Assembly (NCBI GenBank): GCA_023614405.1
Contig: CM042688.1
Span: forward strand, 70,356,253-70,420,252
From: Avena insularis
Taxonomy: Eukaryota > Streptophyta > Magnoliopsida > Poales > Poaceae
Length of the DNA stretch: 64,000 bases
Direction of reading: 5' to 3'
Positions within the stretch are counted from its first letter, which is position 1, and every line of letters starts with the position of its first letter. The notes beneath the pieces were generated by a model. It was given only the letters and a program-made list of their open reading frames with translations, had not been told where the DNA came from and did not search any database. The translations under genes and the position numbers were made by a program. Positions 22,912 to 33,713 of the stretch are shown piece after piece.

Positions 22912-23684
22912 TACAAGATATTTTTTGCGGCTTCGATGTTTGAAACATATATAAGTACAAGCACGTTCTGTGTATGCACAATAGAAAGTTGCAGGAAATC
23001 TTACGGGTCGCTTTTTTATGTGGATCTGTCTATGTCTTAGTTGATTGAGATTTTCTTATGTCTCAACCAACATACAAAAGTGCAGCTGTAGTAAAAAGAA
23101 ATGTTCAACTCGTTCTATTTGCATTTTTCTAGCAGAAAAATGCAATTGTATTTTTCTACCAGAAAATGCCGCTGAAACTCGTTGCACTTTTTTTTAATAG
23201 ACGGTTGCAATTTTTTGATGTGAATGAGACTTAAGAAGATCTCAGTTGACTGAGAAATAGCAAAACCGTTTTTGTATTTCTCGATCTCTTAGTTTTTTAT
23301 CTATAATATTTTTAGGATAATCATTTTACACCGGTCTGTTTTTTTAGTGTGCACGTGTGTTACTTCATGTAACTTGATTTTCAATTAATGAAATATGTGG
23401 TTGCTCTAAAAAAAATAGAAAAAAACACAAAATTGAAGAAGGCATACATCGTCAATTCATCAACTAGAGGTTCAAAAGATCGCCAATAACAAGAACCGCG
23501 TGAAAGGAAAAGACGGGGCAAAAAAACGAACGGAAAAGGGAACGAAAAGGGCAAAAGATAGTTCATTATGGAGGTTCCTTGCGTTTCTGATCCTGTACAA
23601 TCGGTGGGAATGATAGTGAAGTGTCTCAGCCTCTCAGGCCCCGTGCGATAAGTTGAAAGAATGGTGGTGAGGTATTGATATATA
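22912..23684. other. Intergenic stretch containing one further MITE-like inverted repeat
   Basis: Apart from the inverted repeat at 23036-23254 I see no gene here. A 126-residue minus-strand frame (23381-23761) runs into the next Stowaway and has no recognisable domain. Confidence 0.5.
23036..23254. mobile_element. MITE-like element with about 30-bp terminal inverted repeats
   Basis: CTTAGTTGATTGAGATTTTC at 23036 is an inverted, roughly 80 percent copy of the end near 23225-23254, whose reverse complement begins CTCAGTCAACTGAGATCTTC. The family and target duplication are not identified. Confidence 0.6.
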
Positions 23685-23991
23685 CTCCCTCCGATTCCAG
23701 TTTTATAATATAATATAAGATGTTTTATCTTTTGTGAAACAAATGTACTCCTCAGATTCAAATTAGTGGTTTTGGATTTGTCTAAATTCAGATGTATTTA
23801 GCATTATAACATGACTACATACATCTGAACATTTGAGATAATTAATTTAGATCGAGGGGGTGAGACGATTAATTTAGATCGGAAGGAATATCTAGACACT
23901 TTTTTTGTATGTAAGTTTACTCCGACATTAAAAGATGTGATACATTCGATTTCACAAAAACTAAAACATCTTATATTTGTAACGGAGAGAG
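23685..23991. mobile_element. Nested Stowaway MITEs
   Basis: The outer element starts CTCCCTCCGATTCCAG and ends ATATTTGTAACGGAGAGAG, with TA on both sides. A second Stowaway-like sequence (starting near 23747 at CTCCTCAGATTCAAATTAG and ending near the AATTTAGATCGAGGGGG motif at about 23861) is inserted within it. Confidence 0.75.
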
Positions 23992-24192
23992 TATATTGGA
24001 GGGTACACAATAGGCATCTAAATATCCTTTATACTATCATAGGATAAAACTTGCATTCCAAAGTGCACTTGTAGACAACAAAGAAAAGGGATAGCAACTG
24101 AGGCAACCACGTGTATTTCAAAACCTACCTTTATCCATCTCTCGCAGATACTCCATACATACACGACGTATATACTGTAACCAGGACAGTAT

Positions 24193-24199
24193 TATTTAT
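24193..24199 (-). terminator. Candidate poly(A) signal of the Rab7 gene
   Basis: AATAAAT on the minus strand, about 170 bp beyond the stop codon at 24369-24371, fits a plant near-upstream polyadenylation element. It was chosen by position and motif only. Confidence 0.4.
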
Positions 24200-24368
24200 T
24201 CATCATATCCACAGGGCAATAAACTGCACAACACGCAAGATGACAATTCAGAACAGATGTATCAGTCCTTGATTTCATTGTCATGAATGGAATACAGATT
24301 CATATGACATTATACAGGTACGAAAGGCTGCATATTTAATGGTGGTTATGGAGATGGTGCGTCATGGC

Positions 24369-27300
24369 CTAACAGCAGCCTGATGATCTTTGGGTGCGGT
24401 TGCCACCCACAACATCGACAGTGTCAGGAATGTACCTTCATGAGAAGAGTTCAAGGTCAGCTCATCACTTTGCAACTTGCAAATAATCGACTGCCATGAG
24501 CTCCAAAAAAAAAATGATACAGTGCATGGTTATGAAATGAAATGCAACTTGAAGCTTTCCGCCACAATGCACTAAACAAAACAGTCCCTCCACATGCTAA
24601 CTATATGTCAGCAGACCAAAAAATTGTTGAGCAAAATGGCTGACAGTATGAAATACCGATATTTGGTCGCATGCATATTAAAGAGATAATACTACAGAGG
24701 AAGCAAAAGAACATGCTTACAATTCTTCTTCGGGTTCATTCTTCAGTGCATCCTTTACAATGACCTGAAAAGCGTCTTCTACATTTGTTCCTTCTTTGGC
24801 GGATGTCTCAAAGTAAGGGATGTTACCTTTTGAGGCACACCAAGCCTTTGCCTTTTTCTCGGAGACCTAAGATGGGAGTAGACAAGTCCATTAGTAGTCC
24901 ATGACTTGAAAATAATTTTTACAAGACAACTAGTTGTGCTAATTACCACGCGGCTGTTGCCACCGTCAATATCAACTTTGTTTCCCAGCAGAACAAAAGG
25001 GAAGTTATCAGGATCAGACGGACTAGCCTGGCAAATTGGATTTGAAGGTGAGACACAAACCCAATCATACTGTGCTGTTACTAAAACATTATAAACAACA
25101 GAGATATTCACCTGGATCAGAAATTCTTCGCGCCAGTTGTTCAGATTATCAAATGATTTCATAGAATTAACATCATAGACTAGAACGCAACAATCTGCTC
25201 CACGGTAGAATGCAACACCAAGACTCTGGAACCTTTCTTGCCCAGCAGTATCCCATATCTACAGAAATGGAATTGTTAACTATCACAATTTGTAAAGCAG
25301 CACAAGAGCTTAGCATATTCAAATTGCAAAAGAAAAATCAATGATAATAACACTTGTTTAGAACTTTAAAACTACCAGCTTTAAGAAAAGTAATACACAT
25401 TATTTGATCAAAACAGAGAAAGCAATACATGTTGCCAATAGTAATTCCAAATCCATATCTTACTGGGCTGAACTTCTAATAGTGGACACTGAGCCGAAAA
25501 TTCACAGGTGAACTCGAGCTCATTTGCTCCTGCTAAAAAAACACATGTTCATGACTTGCGATTTGTTTCGATTTTACTATCCAAGCAGGAGCAAATGAAC
25601 TCGGGAGCAGAAATGCTATGCGAGAATTTCTTATTCATAGAAACGGAAACTGACATTATGGGTCAAATATTTAATTTTCCATACCGCATTTTTCTTTTGT
25701 GATAAAGGAGGAACACCCTCAGCTCAGTGTTCAAGGAAAGAGGGTTCGTTGGTTATGGCATTGTGCCCATCCTTTACATTGTAGGATCTTCTGATACATA
25801 AAACGGAAACAGAAATATGGGTCATATATTTACTCTTCCATTCTGTAGCTTTTCCTTTTGTGATAAAGCAGGGACACCCCCAGCCGGAAAATAAATATGG
25901 AGCACGGGCTTCATGGTGGACTTTTTTGAATTTTTCAAAAAGCTTCAAATATTTTCAAAACTAATATCTTCGTGTAGCCAACAATACAAAATACATGTCT
26001 GCAAATTTTCAATAGAAAATACTTTGTATTTCAGGCGTAGCAAAAAAGACAAATATGACAAATTCTGAAAAAACTTAGGCCCATTCAAAATTGCACTATT
26101 TACACCCAAATCTAAAAATTTCTCTTTTTTACCGAGACCAAAATGCAAAGTTTTTTCACACGATTTTTTGCATGCATGTATTATAAATCACTATCTACAT
26201 CCCGGTATTTTTTTGGATTTGTTTGAATCTTTAAATTTGAATTTTTCGGAAAAAAATAAAGTTCACCAAATAGATGCTCGCCACCCCAGCATCCCAACAA
26301 CTAGAAATAAGTACAGTGTTGAGAAAAAAATAAAGAGGGTTATGGCACTATGCCCATACTGCATGCTTGTAGTTATAACAATATGCAGATGCAAAGTATG
26401 TTTACTGGGACAAGATAATGAAAATCAAAGAAAACTGTTTACATTTAGATGGTAAGATGCATAATTAGAGTAGCAACTTGATTTGGCAGAATGACTTGTA
26501 ATGAGGTACTCATTCTACTCACAAAACAACTTCCTCATTTTTGCTTTCAAGCATCATCCGTGATAGTGTGATACCCCCTAAGCAGATACATTTTCATTTC
26601 ATGAGTAGGTTCGGGTGCATTAGGGACACTAGTAGTCATTTTGATTGCAGAAAAAATAGCACAGGCTACACAAATTAAATTAACTTTTCAGCTTCATGGT
26701 GTTAAACAATTAGCTTGGTTAGGTTTGGTGTTTTCTCAAGTGTAATTCTAACTTCTTCAAATTACACAATGACTGCAGTACAGCGATATGTTTGATATGC
26801 TTTTATCCCCAAATAAGTCTAAGTGGGGGCATTTCTTCCGTGTAAAAAAGGCTACAATACACGCTACGTTGAAGAACTCCACACGCTCACTGGTCTTCTG
26901 AAACACTATAGTAAATGACCAAAGTTGTGTCTTGTCCAGGAATCCAGTATTGCAACAGAATGCACTTGGCAACATCAAAGTTAAAGTACTACTCAGAGCA
27001 ACTGCAAGAGTACGATGCACACAAACAGTCACTTGCTAAAAGAAGGTACCTGCAGAGTGAAGAGTCTGTCCTCGTGCTGCACCTCTTTAGTGAGGAAATC
27101 CGCGCCAATGGTGGCCTTGTACTGGTTACTAAACTTCTTGTTCACATATCTGAGTTGCATCACAGCTCAGGAAAACACAAACAAAACAAATACAATCCAA
27201 TCCTGTATATAAACACGATAATAAACCAAAACTCCATTCTAGGGGGACAAGTAAACCGGAGGAGCGATTAGTCCACCGCAACTCGAATTGCAGGATACTG

Positions 27301-27473
27301 GTTCATCAAGGAAGTCTTCCCGACCCTGGATCGCGGGAAATCAGCAGAACGTTAAGCAGAGAGAAACTCTCGAAAAAAAGGCAAAGCCGAAAGCGAGCAC
27401 GAAAGATCCGAATCACCGACCCGCTGTCGCCGAGGATGATGACCTTGAGGAGCGTGCGGCGTCGCGAGGCCAT
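24369..27473 (-). CDS. RABG3: Rab7-type small GTPase (RABG3 class), seven coding exons, intact
   Basis: Coding exons are 27473-27421, 27325-27299, 27149-27050, 25258-25112, 25027-24947, 24866-24721 and 24435-24369, all with GT-AG introns. Together they are 621 bp and encode 206 residues, the normal family length. GTP-binding motifs are all present: P-loop GDSGVGKT (15-22), switch-I threonine in YKATIGADF (T40), WDTAGQE (62-68) with catalytic Gln67, NKVD (125-128) and ETSAK (156-160). The protein ends in CC for double geranylgeranylation. Rab7 proteins act on late endosomes, prevacuolar compartment and vacuole membranes, directing fusion with the vacuole. The start codon is the first ATG of [15 protein letters not shown], the usual N-terminus. 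Intron 3 is large (1791 bp) and repeat-bearing. This is the only intact host gene seen here. Which RABG3 paralogue it is cannot be told. Confidence 0.96.
25636..25890. repeat. Degenerate tandem duplication in Rab7 intron 3
   Basis: A segment starting AACGGAAACTGACATTATGG near 25638 recurs near 25800 (AACGGAAACAGAAATATGGG), a spacing of about 162 bp. Both continue through TTTTCTTTTGTGATAAAG or a close variant and a GGAACACCC/GGGACACCC motif. It may be the remains of a MITE or a local duplication. Confidence 0.65.
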
Positions 27474-27854
27474 CGGGATCTACCAAGGGCTCGTGCTCGT
27501 CGCGCGCCGGAGGTAGGGGGAGCAGGAGGTGGGGACTGGGGGCAGCGGAGGGAGGGACGAAACCTAAGCTTGCGTAGCTGCGTTTGCTGCCTTGCGGTCG
27601 CGAACCAGAAGGTGGAGAAGGGTACGTTTGGCGGTTTGGGAACAGAGCGGGCCACAGGGATGGGACGCGTAGAAACTGCTCCAGTTTGACTGGAAACTTT
27701 CTACCAAGTATAGTTCAGAGTCTGCTGATTGGTACAAAATGCAACTGCCGTCGGCTGTCAGGGAGATCGAGCAATTATCCTCCAATTATTACTCTTTGCT
27801 CCATATGCACGCCTTGCTACCTCCGTCTGAATCATATTTTGATTCCTTGTATAA
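27474..27854 (-). promoter_or_regulatory. Rab7 5' UTR and proximal promoter region
   Basis: This stretch is GC-rich close to the start codon, as is usual for a grass 5' UTR. I see no convincing TATA box. The promoter-proximal sequence is bounded upstream by the Harbinger-type MITE that starts at 27855. Confidence 0.45.
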
Positions 27855-28288
27855 GAGCATCTGCATTCGCTGCGTTGTTTAGCACCGGACGGAACGGATG
27901 TACCCGTGTTCCCACGGCGAGTTCTCGCGTTTTCCAAATTTTAATAAAACTCAACGAAATTTGGATAAATATAGACGATTTTATTTAAACATAGACAAGG
28001 CGACTGGACGAGGACCACAAGTGAAGCTGTTTTTTTAAACACAGGCAAGATGAGGCTTTCTCTTGCTGACAGGCCGGGTCCACAAGCGGACCTGTTTTTT
28101 TGTCGATTTCCCGTCCGGCGTTCTCAGATGGTTCCCAGCGTCCTGGGTTCGGTCTGGGAACGCCCGATGAAAGTTGGGCCATATCCGACCACATCGGCGT
28201 CGTAAAAACGCGACTGGGCTGTTTTTCGGCGTCCGGATGAAAATTTCGTCCTGGGAACAACCTCCTAGGAACGCGGGTGGAGATGCTC
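27855..28288. mobile_element. PIF/Harbinger (Tourist-like) MITE
   Basis: It starts GAGCATCTGCATTCGC and ends with the inverse of GAGCATCTCCACCCGC, flanked on both sides by TAA (27852-27854 and 28289-28291), the 3-bp duplication used by this superfamily. It is 434 bp long with no ORF. It lies about 380 bp upstream of the Rab7 start codon. Confidence 0.82.
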
Positions 28289-29008
28289 TAATACCAAGGT
28301 TTGGTGTCTTTGTTGTACAAAATACAGAAACAAGACACTAGTTGCAGTAAACCCCATATTTTGGTCTAATCTGTTGCAGCCAGCCCAAATAGAGAATTTA
28401 AAGGCTTAAAAACATAACGGACATGTGGCCCTGTATTTTTTTAAGTATATGCGTATATTCGTACTTAGAATATATCCACACTATTTACTCCTCCACAAGA
28501 AAATTGCACATAACATCAATAATAAAATTGTACAAAACACGGAATCAAAATAACTTTTTTTCACCTCAGCCCACATAGATGTTTTAAAGAACTTAACCGC
28601 CTACCTGGCAACTCGTATTACACAATTATTTGTTTAAAAAATATATACCACAATACTAGCAAGGTGACCTTTGCAAACGGGAGGGCATCATCTTCGTTAT
28701 ATTGATTGACAAATGACCAAAGAATTATATCTATTGTTTTGAATCTAAAGAAAACATAATTGTTATTCAAGATTTGGTGCCACATAATTATTTGAGTCCC
28801 TAACTATATCTTAACTATATATGGTCATCCTATCGTGTATGTAATTTATTGACATGGATTAATGTGGTCTTTTGAAAACACCTTTATATAATTTTTAGTA
28901 TATAACATATAGTTTAAAAAAATGAATAACGTTGTTTTTATATAATTGATAGATTATTAAAATAAATAGCATAACAACAACATAAAGGTAGAAAAAAATA
29001 CTATACTA
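28289..29008. other. AT-rich intergenic stretch
   Basis: I see no gene, no clear repeat ends and no coding frame of interest. Confidence 0.6.
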
Positions 29009-29125
29009 TTTCCTCCTATCCAAATTAGTGTTCTCAAATTTTTCTAGATTCAGTTGTATCTAATTATGTTTTAGTACTAGATACATCCGTAATCTAGAAT
29101 CTGAGAATAATAATTTGGATCGAAG
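29009..29125. mobile_element. Degenerate Stowaway MITE
   Basis: TTTCCTCCTATCCAAATTAG at the left end and TAATTTGGATCGAAGT at the right are imperfect inverted copies. The ends are eroded, so the limits are approximate. Confidence 0.6.
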
Positions 29126-29420
29126 TTAATATTTTGTATATGCATAACGTATATGTTTTCTACGGTTTTGTTGCCTATTTTTAAAAAGAAATTGTTGTAT
29201 AATTCGGGCATACTCTACAAAATCTGGACCCACACGTTAGATACACTGTTAAGAGCCTTAAGACATTTGTTTGGGCTAGCTGCAACACAATACATGAAAA
29301 GTTAGGGTTAGCTGTTGTTTTGTTTTTGTGTTCTGTGCAATTATGTTATCAAAGGTTGGTGTTACGTGCAATTTTCTCTTATTGGGACAATGAGGAAAGA
29401 GTTCGACTAATAGTTTAGTA

Positions 29421-29543
29421 CTCCCTCCAACCCATATTAATTGACTCAAATTTGTCTAGATACGGGTGTATCTAGCACGAAAACTTGACTAGATATATTC
29501 GTATCAAGATAAATCTAAGTCAACTAATATGGGTCGGAGGCAG
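29421..29543. mobile_element. Stowaway MITE (123 bp)
   Basis: It starts CTCCCTCCAACCCATATTAA and ends TTAATATGGG-like sequence in inverse (CTAATATGGGTCGGAGGCAG). TA precedes it at 29419-29420; the right-hand TA is lost (AA). Confidence 0.8.
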
Positions 29544-29595
29544 AATGTTTGATGTACATATGCAAGGCATACATCCTTACTCGGTAAGTCGTTAA

Positions 29596-32093
29596 GAGCA
29601 TCTCCACTCACCCTAGGAAGCTCAGAACCCCTTTTTATCGTTAGATGGACGAAATTCCCACAACCACTTTTTCGTCGGACTAGTACTAAAATCAATTCGG
29701 TGAACACAGGCTAAACTCAGAATGTGGGGGTTCGCCTCGGGCGCCGGATGAAGCGAAAACGAGGGTGGGCTAGCTCTGTTGGTGCCAAAAGTTGATTTTC
29801 CTCCTTTTCTTCCCTTTCTTCCCCGCGAGCTCCCGCCAATTCGTCTTCCCCCTTCTTTCCCGTGAGCTCCCGCCAATTCATCCGCCTAGATCTTCCCACC
29901 ATGCAGCCAAAGAAATTCAATGGACCACGGCCCGCTGGAGAAGCAGAGAAAGCAGAGGTCGTCGAAAGAAAGGCCACTGGGCTTGACCAACAATAGTGGT
30001 TGAGGGATGTGAAGCGCAAGGCGACGGAACTAAGGGTACCAGGAGAGGGGGATCAAGCTCAAGGACAAGCAGGAGGCATTGGCGCTGGCGGAGGAAGAGG
30101 CACGGGCGTTGGCGGCGATGAAGGCATCCATGCATCCACTGCCACATGCCGACCACAACTTTCCAAGCACTATGTGGGGCATCCAAGCGAGTGTCTCCCC
30201 GGCGGTGGCGTTTTTGCCATCATCGCCGGCCCTATTCCAGGAGAACACTACCCACGCTAAGACGTGCACGAGGTTCTCACCTACGGAGTACGACGGCGAC
30301 CACTTAGGCGGCTTCAACCCCAATGTCATCTTCGGGTCCTCATACGGTGGTCTGTCGATGGCGCTGCGTTGTGGTCCTCTCTCGTTCACCCTAGGCCATG
30401 GAACCTACTCGTTGCACCAGTTTGGCGGGGCCAATGCTGACGCATGTAGTGTGTCCAGAGGAATGTCGGGTGACTCTATGATGCACGACATGATTGCATC
30501 CGGCTCCACGGCCACCACTTCGAGCCCTGGGTACTTCACTAAAGAGGAATCCTGGGTCACGATGAGCCCGCCCTGGACTCCCAAGAGTTTGGCCAAGACT
30601 AGGAGGAAGCCTACGAGGATCTGGAGGAAGAACAAGCCATTTGTGATCTGGAGGAAGAACCAACGATCGATCTGGCCAAGGGGAAGAGGAAAAAAGAAGT
30701 AGAAGAATCCATTGGTGACACCCGCCGAGGCCCACATCAAGTGGATGGCGAGGGAAGACGAGTGCCTCGTGGAAGCTTGGAAGACCATGTCCATCGACCC
30801 GATCATCGACGCGAATCAAAACTCCGAAACCTATTGGAAGAGGATCAAGATAGCATTCGACAAGCGCAAACTTTGTGATCTATACTTCAACGTGATTCAC
30901 ATGGATCATGGCGACAAGTCCATGACCACCCATTGGAGGCTCGTCCAACAAGCTTGTAGCAAATGGAACAGGATACAAGAGGAGATCAAAGCTCGCCCAA
31001 AGAGTGGTGAAGACTTCGAGCGCATTGTAAGATGGTTCTTCGCCGAGATTTCCTTGAGTTTCTATTTTTCTCATGACCAAACTTCGTCGGTCTTCCGCAT
31101 ATTTTCTGCATGCTCAGCATGTACCATGATGACAACAACGTCCTTGACTTCAAGTTCCTCCACGTCTACTCAAGGATCAAGATGTGCGAGAAGTGGAGGG
31201 ATGTCCGTTTGTCACTTGCCAAAGACAAGTACATTGCCTACACCCCAGACATGACAGCGCCAGCTGTCTTGGAAGGACGCCCGGAGCTTAGCCAGAAGAA
31301 ATCCAAGGTGTTGAAGGCCATGGGACCCCCCGGTGAAAGGAGACAAGCATTGATCGAGAAGTACATGGATGATGTGAATTTCACACCGCACGGAGGGACG
31401 AGAAGTTCTACGAGAGGTGGAAGGTGATGCTGCAGAACCAAGGCGCCAAGGTCGACCTATTGAAGACCAATGTTGTGGCGAAGAAGCAAAACACTGATCT
31501 AGCATTTCTGATGAGGGCCAACACGGCGATGATGGATGACTAGGTGAAGGCGTGGTACATGGCTGAGCCTGACATGATACTGAACAAGCTACCAGCGATG
31601 GCCACACCAACATCGACGCCGAGCTCTACCCTAGTTTCATCTCCTGCGGCCTCGCCGAGCTCTGCCCCAGCTTCCTCTTCCATAGTGTCGTAGAGTTCTT
31701 CCATAATCATGGAGGATTCGTCATCCACCATAGAAGCTTCCACGACAAAGGGACATGCCATTTGATCCCCTAGTCTATGTAATAATTTGTATCGCCGGAC
31801 TTTTGCTTTTGATTGTTGAGTTGTGGCATTTGGGCAAGTTTTTTGGTGGCAGGAAAGACACCTTTTAAAATTATCGCCGGAATCTGGTAAGCTGGGGCAC
31901 CGGAACTTGGGGGGCAACTGGGACTCGGCGCCTCTTGAGGAGTAACCTCGGCAAAACCCATTGTTATGGAGTTGGGTTTTAGGGAAAGAGGAGCATCGGT
32001 GATTTTGGTGGCTTATCAGACAAACAAGGAAGTCGATGAAAGTCTGATTATTGGCAAAGAGGATTACATAGTCACCGATTCGCTAGATGCAAT
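29596..32093 (+). mobile_element. PIF/Harbinger-like element, 5' part, cut by the Athila-like insertion
   Basis: It begins GAGCATCTCCACTCACCC after TAA, the same terminal motif as the MITE at 27855, and contains an ORF of the Myb/SANT type that accompanies such elements. The right end was not found: the Athila-like element enters at 32094, and no inverse of the terminal motif is seen after 54058. No DDE transposase is visible in the window. Confidence 0.5.
30079..31690 (+). pseudogene. Myb/SANT-like protein with NAM-associated C-terminal region (Harbinger ORF1-like), decayed
   Basis: The frame from 30079 has a low-complexity N-terminal part, then after an in-frame TAG (30700-30702) a trihelix/SANT-like block (REDECLVEAWKTMSIDP ... 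SETYWKRIKIAFDKRK ... RLVQQACSKWNRIQEEIK). It then reaches a GTAAG donor-like site at 31027, and a frame from 31110 with EKWRDVRLSLAKDK. A frameshift near 31400 leads to [15 protein letters not shown] and to the C-terminal [12 protein letters not shown] ... VKAWYMAEPDMIL, with another stop, before the end at about 31690. Such proteins are often annotated as GST T3-like or NAM-like and occur as ORF1 of PIF/Harbinger transposons, where they help the transposase bind DNA. Confidence 0.6.
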
Positions 32094-33713
32094 TGATGGC
32101 TCAGTGTACGGCGCCAGAAAAGTGCTGGTGCGGTGTTGATGTAGAGCTCGTTGGGAACCCCAAGAGGAAGATATGATGAGCACAGCAACAAGTTTCCCTC
32201 AGTTATGAAACCAAGGTTTAATCGAACCAGTAGGAGCAAGGAAACACCCCAAAGGTGTTGCTAGCTGAGCCTTGGCAGGGCACACTACCGGTGCTAGTAG
32301 CAACGTGGAGACCTGCACAACACAACCACAGAACTTTGTCCCCAATTTGCGATGAGGTTGTCAATCTCACCGTGTTTTGCGGAAAACCAAGGATTAAACG
32401 TATCGAATGGAAGGAAATAATAGTTTGCAGAAAGTAAACACAAAGCAGTAAAAGATTGTAGATTGAATGTAAAAGAAAAGGACCGGGATCCATATTTCAC
32501 TAGAGGTGGCTCTCCTTAAGATAGATAACATGCTGGGTGAACAAATTACAGCGGGGCAATTGACAAACATCGAGAAAGCAATACATGCATATACTAATCA
32601 TCTTGACTCCTTTGAGATTCGATTGGGCATTACAACATTATACATAGACCACCATCCAATTGCATCTATGACTAATAATCCACCTTCAGGTTATCATCCG
32701 AACCCCCTCCAGTATTAAGTTGCAAGTAACAGATTATTGCTTTATGAACTTCATGTAAAGTAAACACTACGATTGTTCTATGAACAAAGGATTGTTGTTT
32801 TCTCCCTAGTAGCAACAGCACATCTAGTACCTTAGAGATTTATGTCACTTCCCTAGATTACCAGAGGCATGAACCCACTATTGAGCATAAATACTAACTC
32901 TTGGAGTTGCTAGCATCGACTTGGCCAAGATAGCTACTAACAACGTAAACCATGCAAGATCACAAATAACAAAGACATTATAGAATCAATAATCAATCTG
33001 AAATAGCATCTCAATATCCATCGGATCCCCACAAACACAACATGCAGAATTACAAATAGATGATCTTGATCATGAGCAGACTCACAAGATCTAAACATGA
33101 AAGCACAAAGGAGGAGAACCAACCATCTAGCTACTACATGGATCCGTAGTCCAAGGATGAACTACTCACGCATCACACGGAGGCTTGCATGGTGATGAAG
33201 AAGGCCTCGGGGTGAATTCCCTCTCCGAGGTGCCGAGAAGAGCTTCAGATCCCTCCCGATCTAGGGATGGAGATGACGGCGGCTACAAACTCTTTCGTGG
33301 ATTTTTGATCGGGCACTTAGGGTTTTCGTCCTGAGGGCAATATATAGGCGGAAGGAGAGGCCGAGGGGGTGCTTGGGCTGGCCATACCACCCCCTGGCGC
33401 GAGCCAAGCCTGGCCGCGCGGCCAGGTGGTGTGGCCGCCCTCTAGCCCCTCTTTGTCTCGTATTCTGGCATCTGATGACTTCCGGAAAAATAGGCACTTT
33501 GGCTTTTGTCCCGTCCAATTTCGAGAATATTCATTTTCTGACTTTCCTGGAACCAAAAACAGCAGAAAACAGGCAGCTGACACTGTGTCTCTTGTTAATA
33601 GGTTAGTCCACAAAATCATATGAAAAGTACTCCAAAGTGTGGACAAAACACAAGAAAGTGGATAAAACCAAGCATGGAACATCAAAAATTATAGATACAT
33701 TTGCAATGTATCA
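32094..33713 (-). repeat. Athila-like 3' LTR (full length)
   Basis: 1620 bp. On the minus strand it starts TGATACATTGCAAATGTATC. A TATA-like CCTATATATTG is at about plus 33337-33347. It retains about 170 bp (approximately 32125-32294) that the other LTR has lost. Confidence 0.9.

Noticed and set aside
23381..23761. 126-residue minus-strand frame upstream of Rab7's 3' end
   Set aside because: It extends into a Stowaway MITE and shows no domain or gene context.
25880..26330. AT-rich segment of Rab7 intron 3 as a separate transposon
   Set aside because: It looks like repeat-derived sequence, but I could not find inverted ends or a target duplication.
33261..33685. Open frames in the Athila-like LTR (also 53606-54030)
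   Set aside because: They are duplicated because they lie in the two LTRs and have no coding signature.
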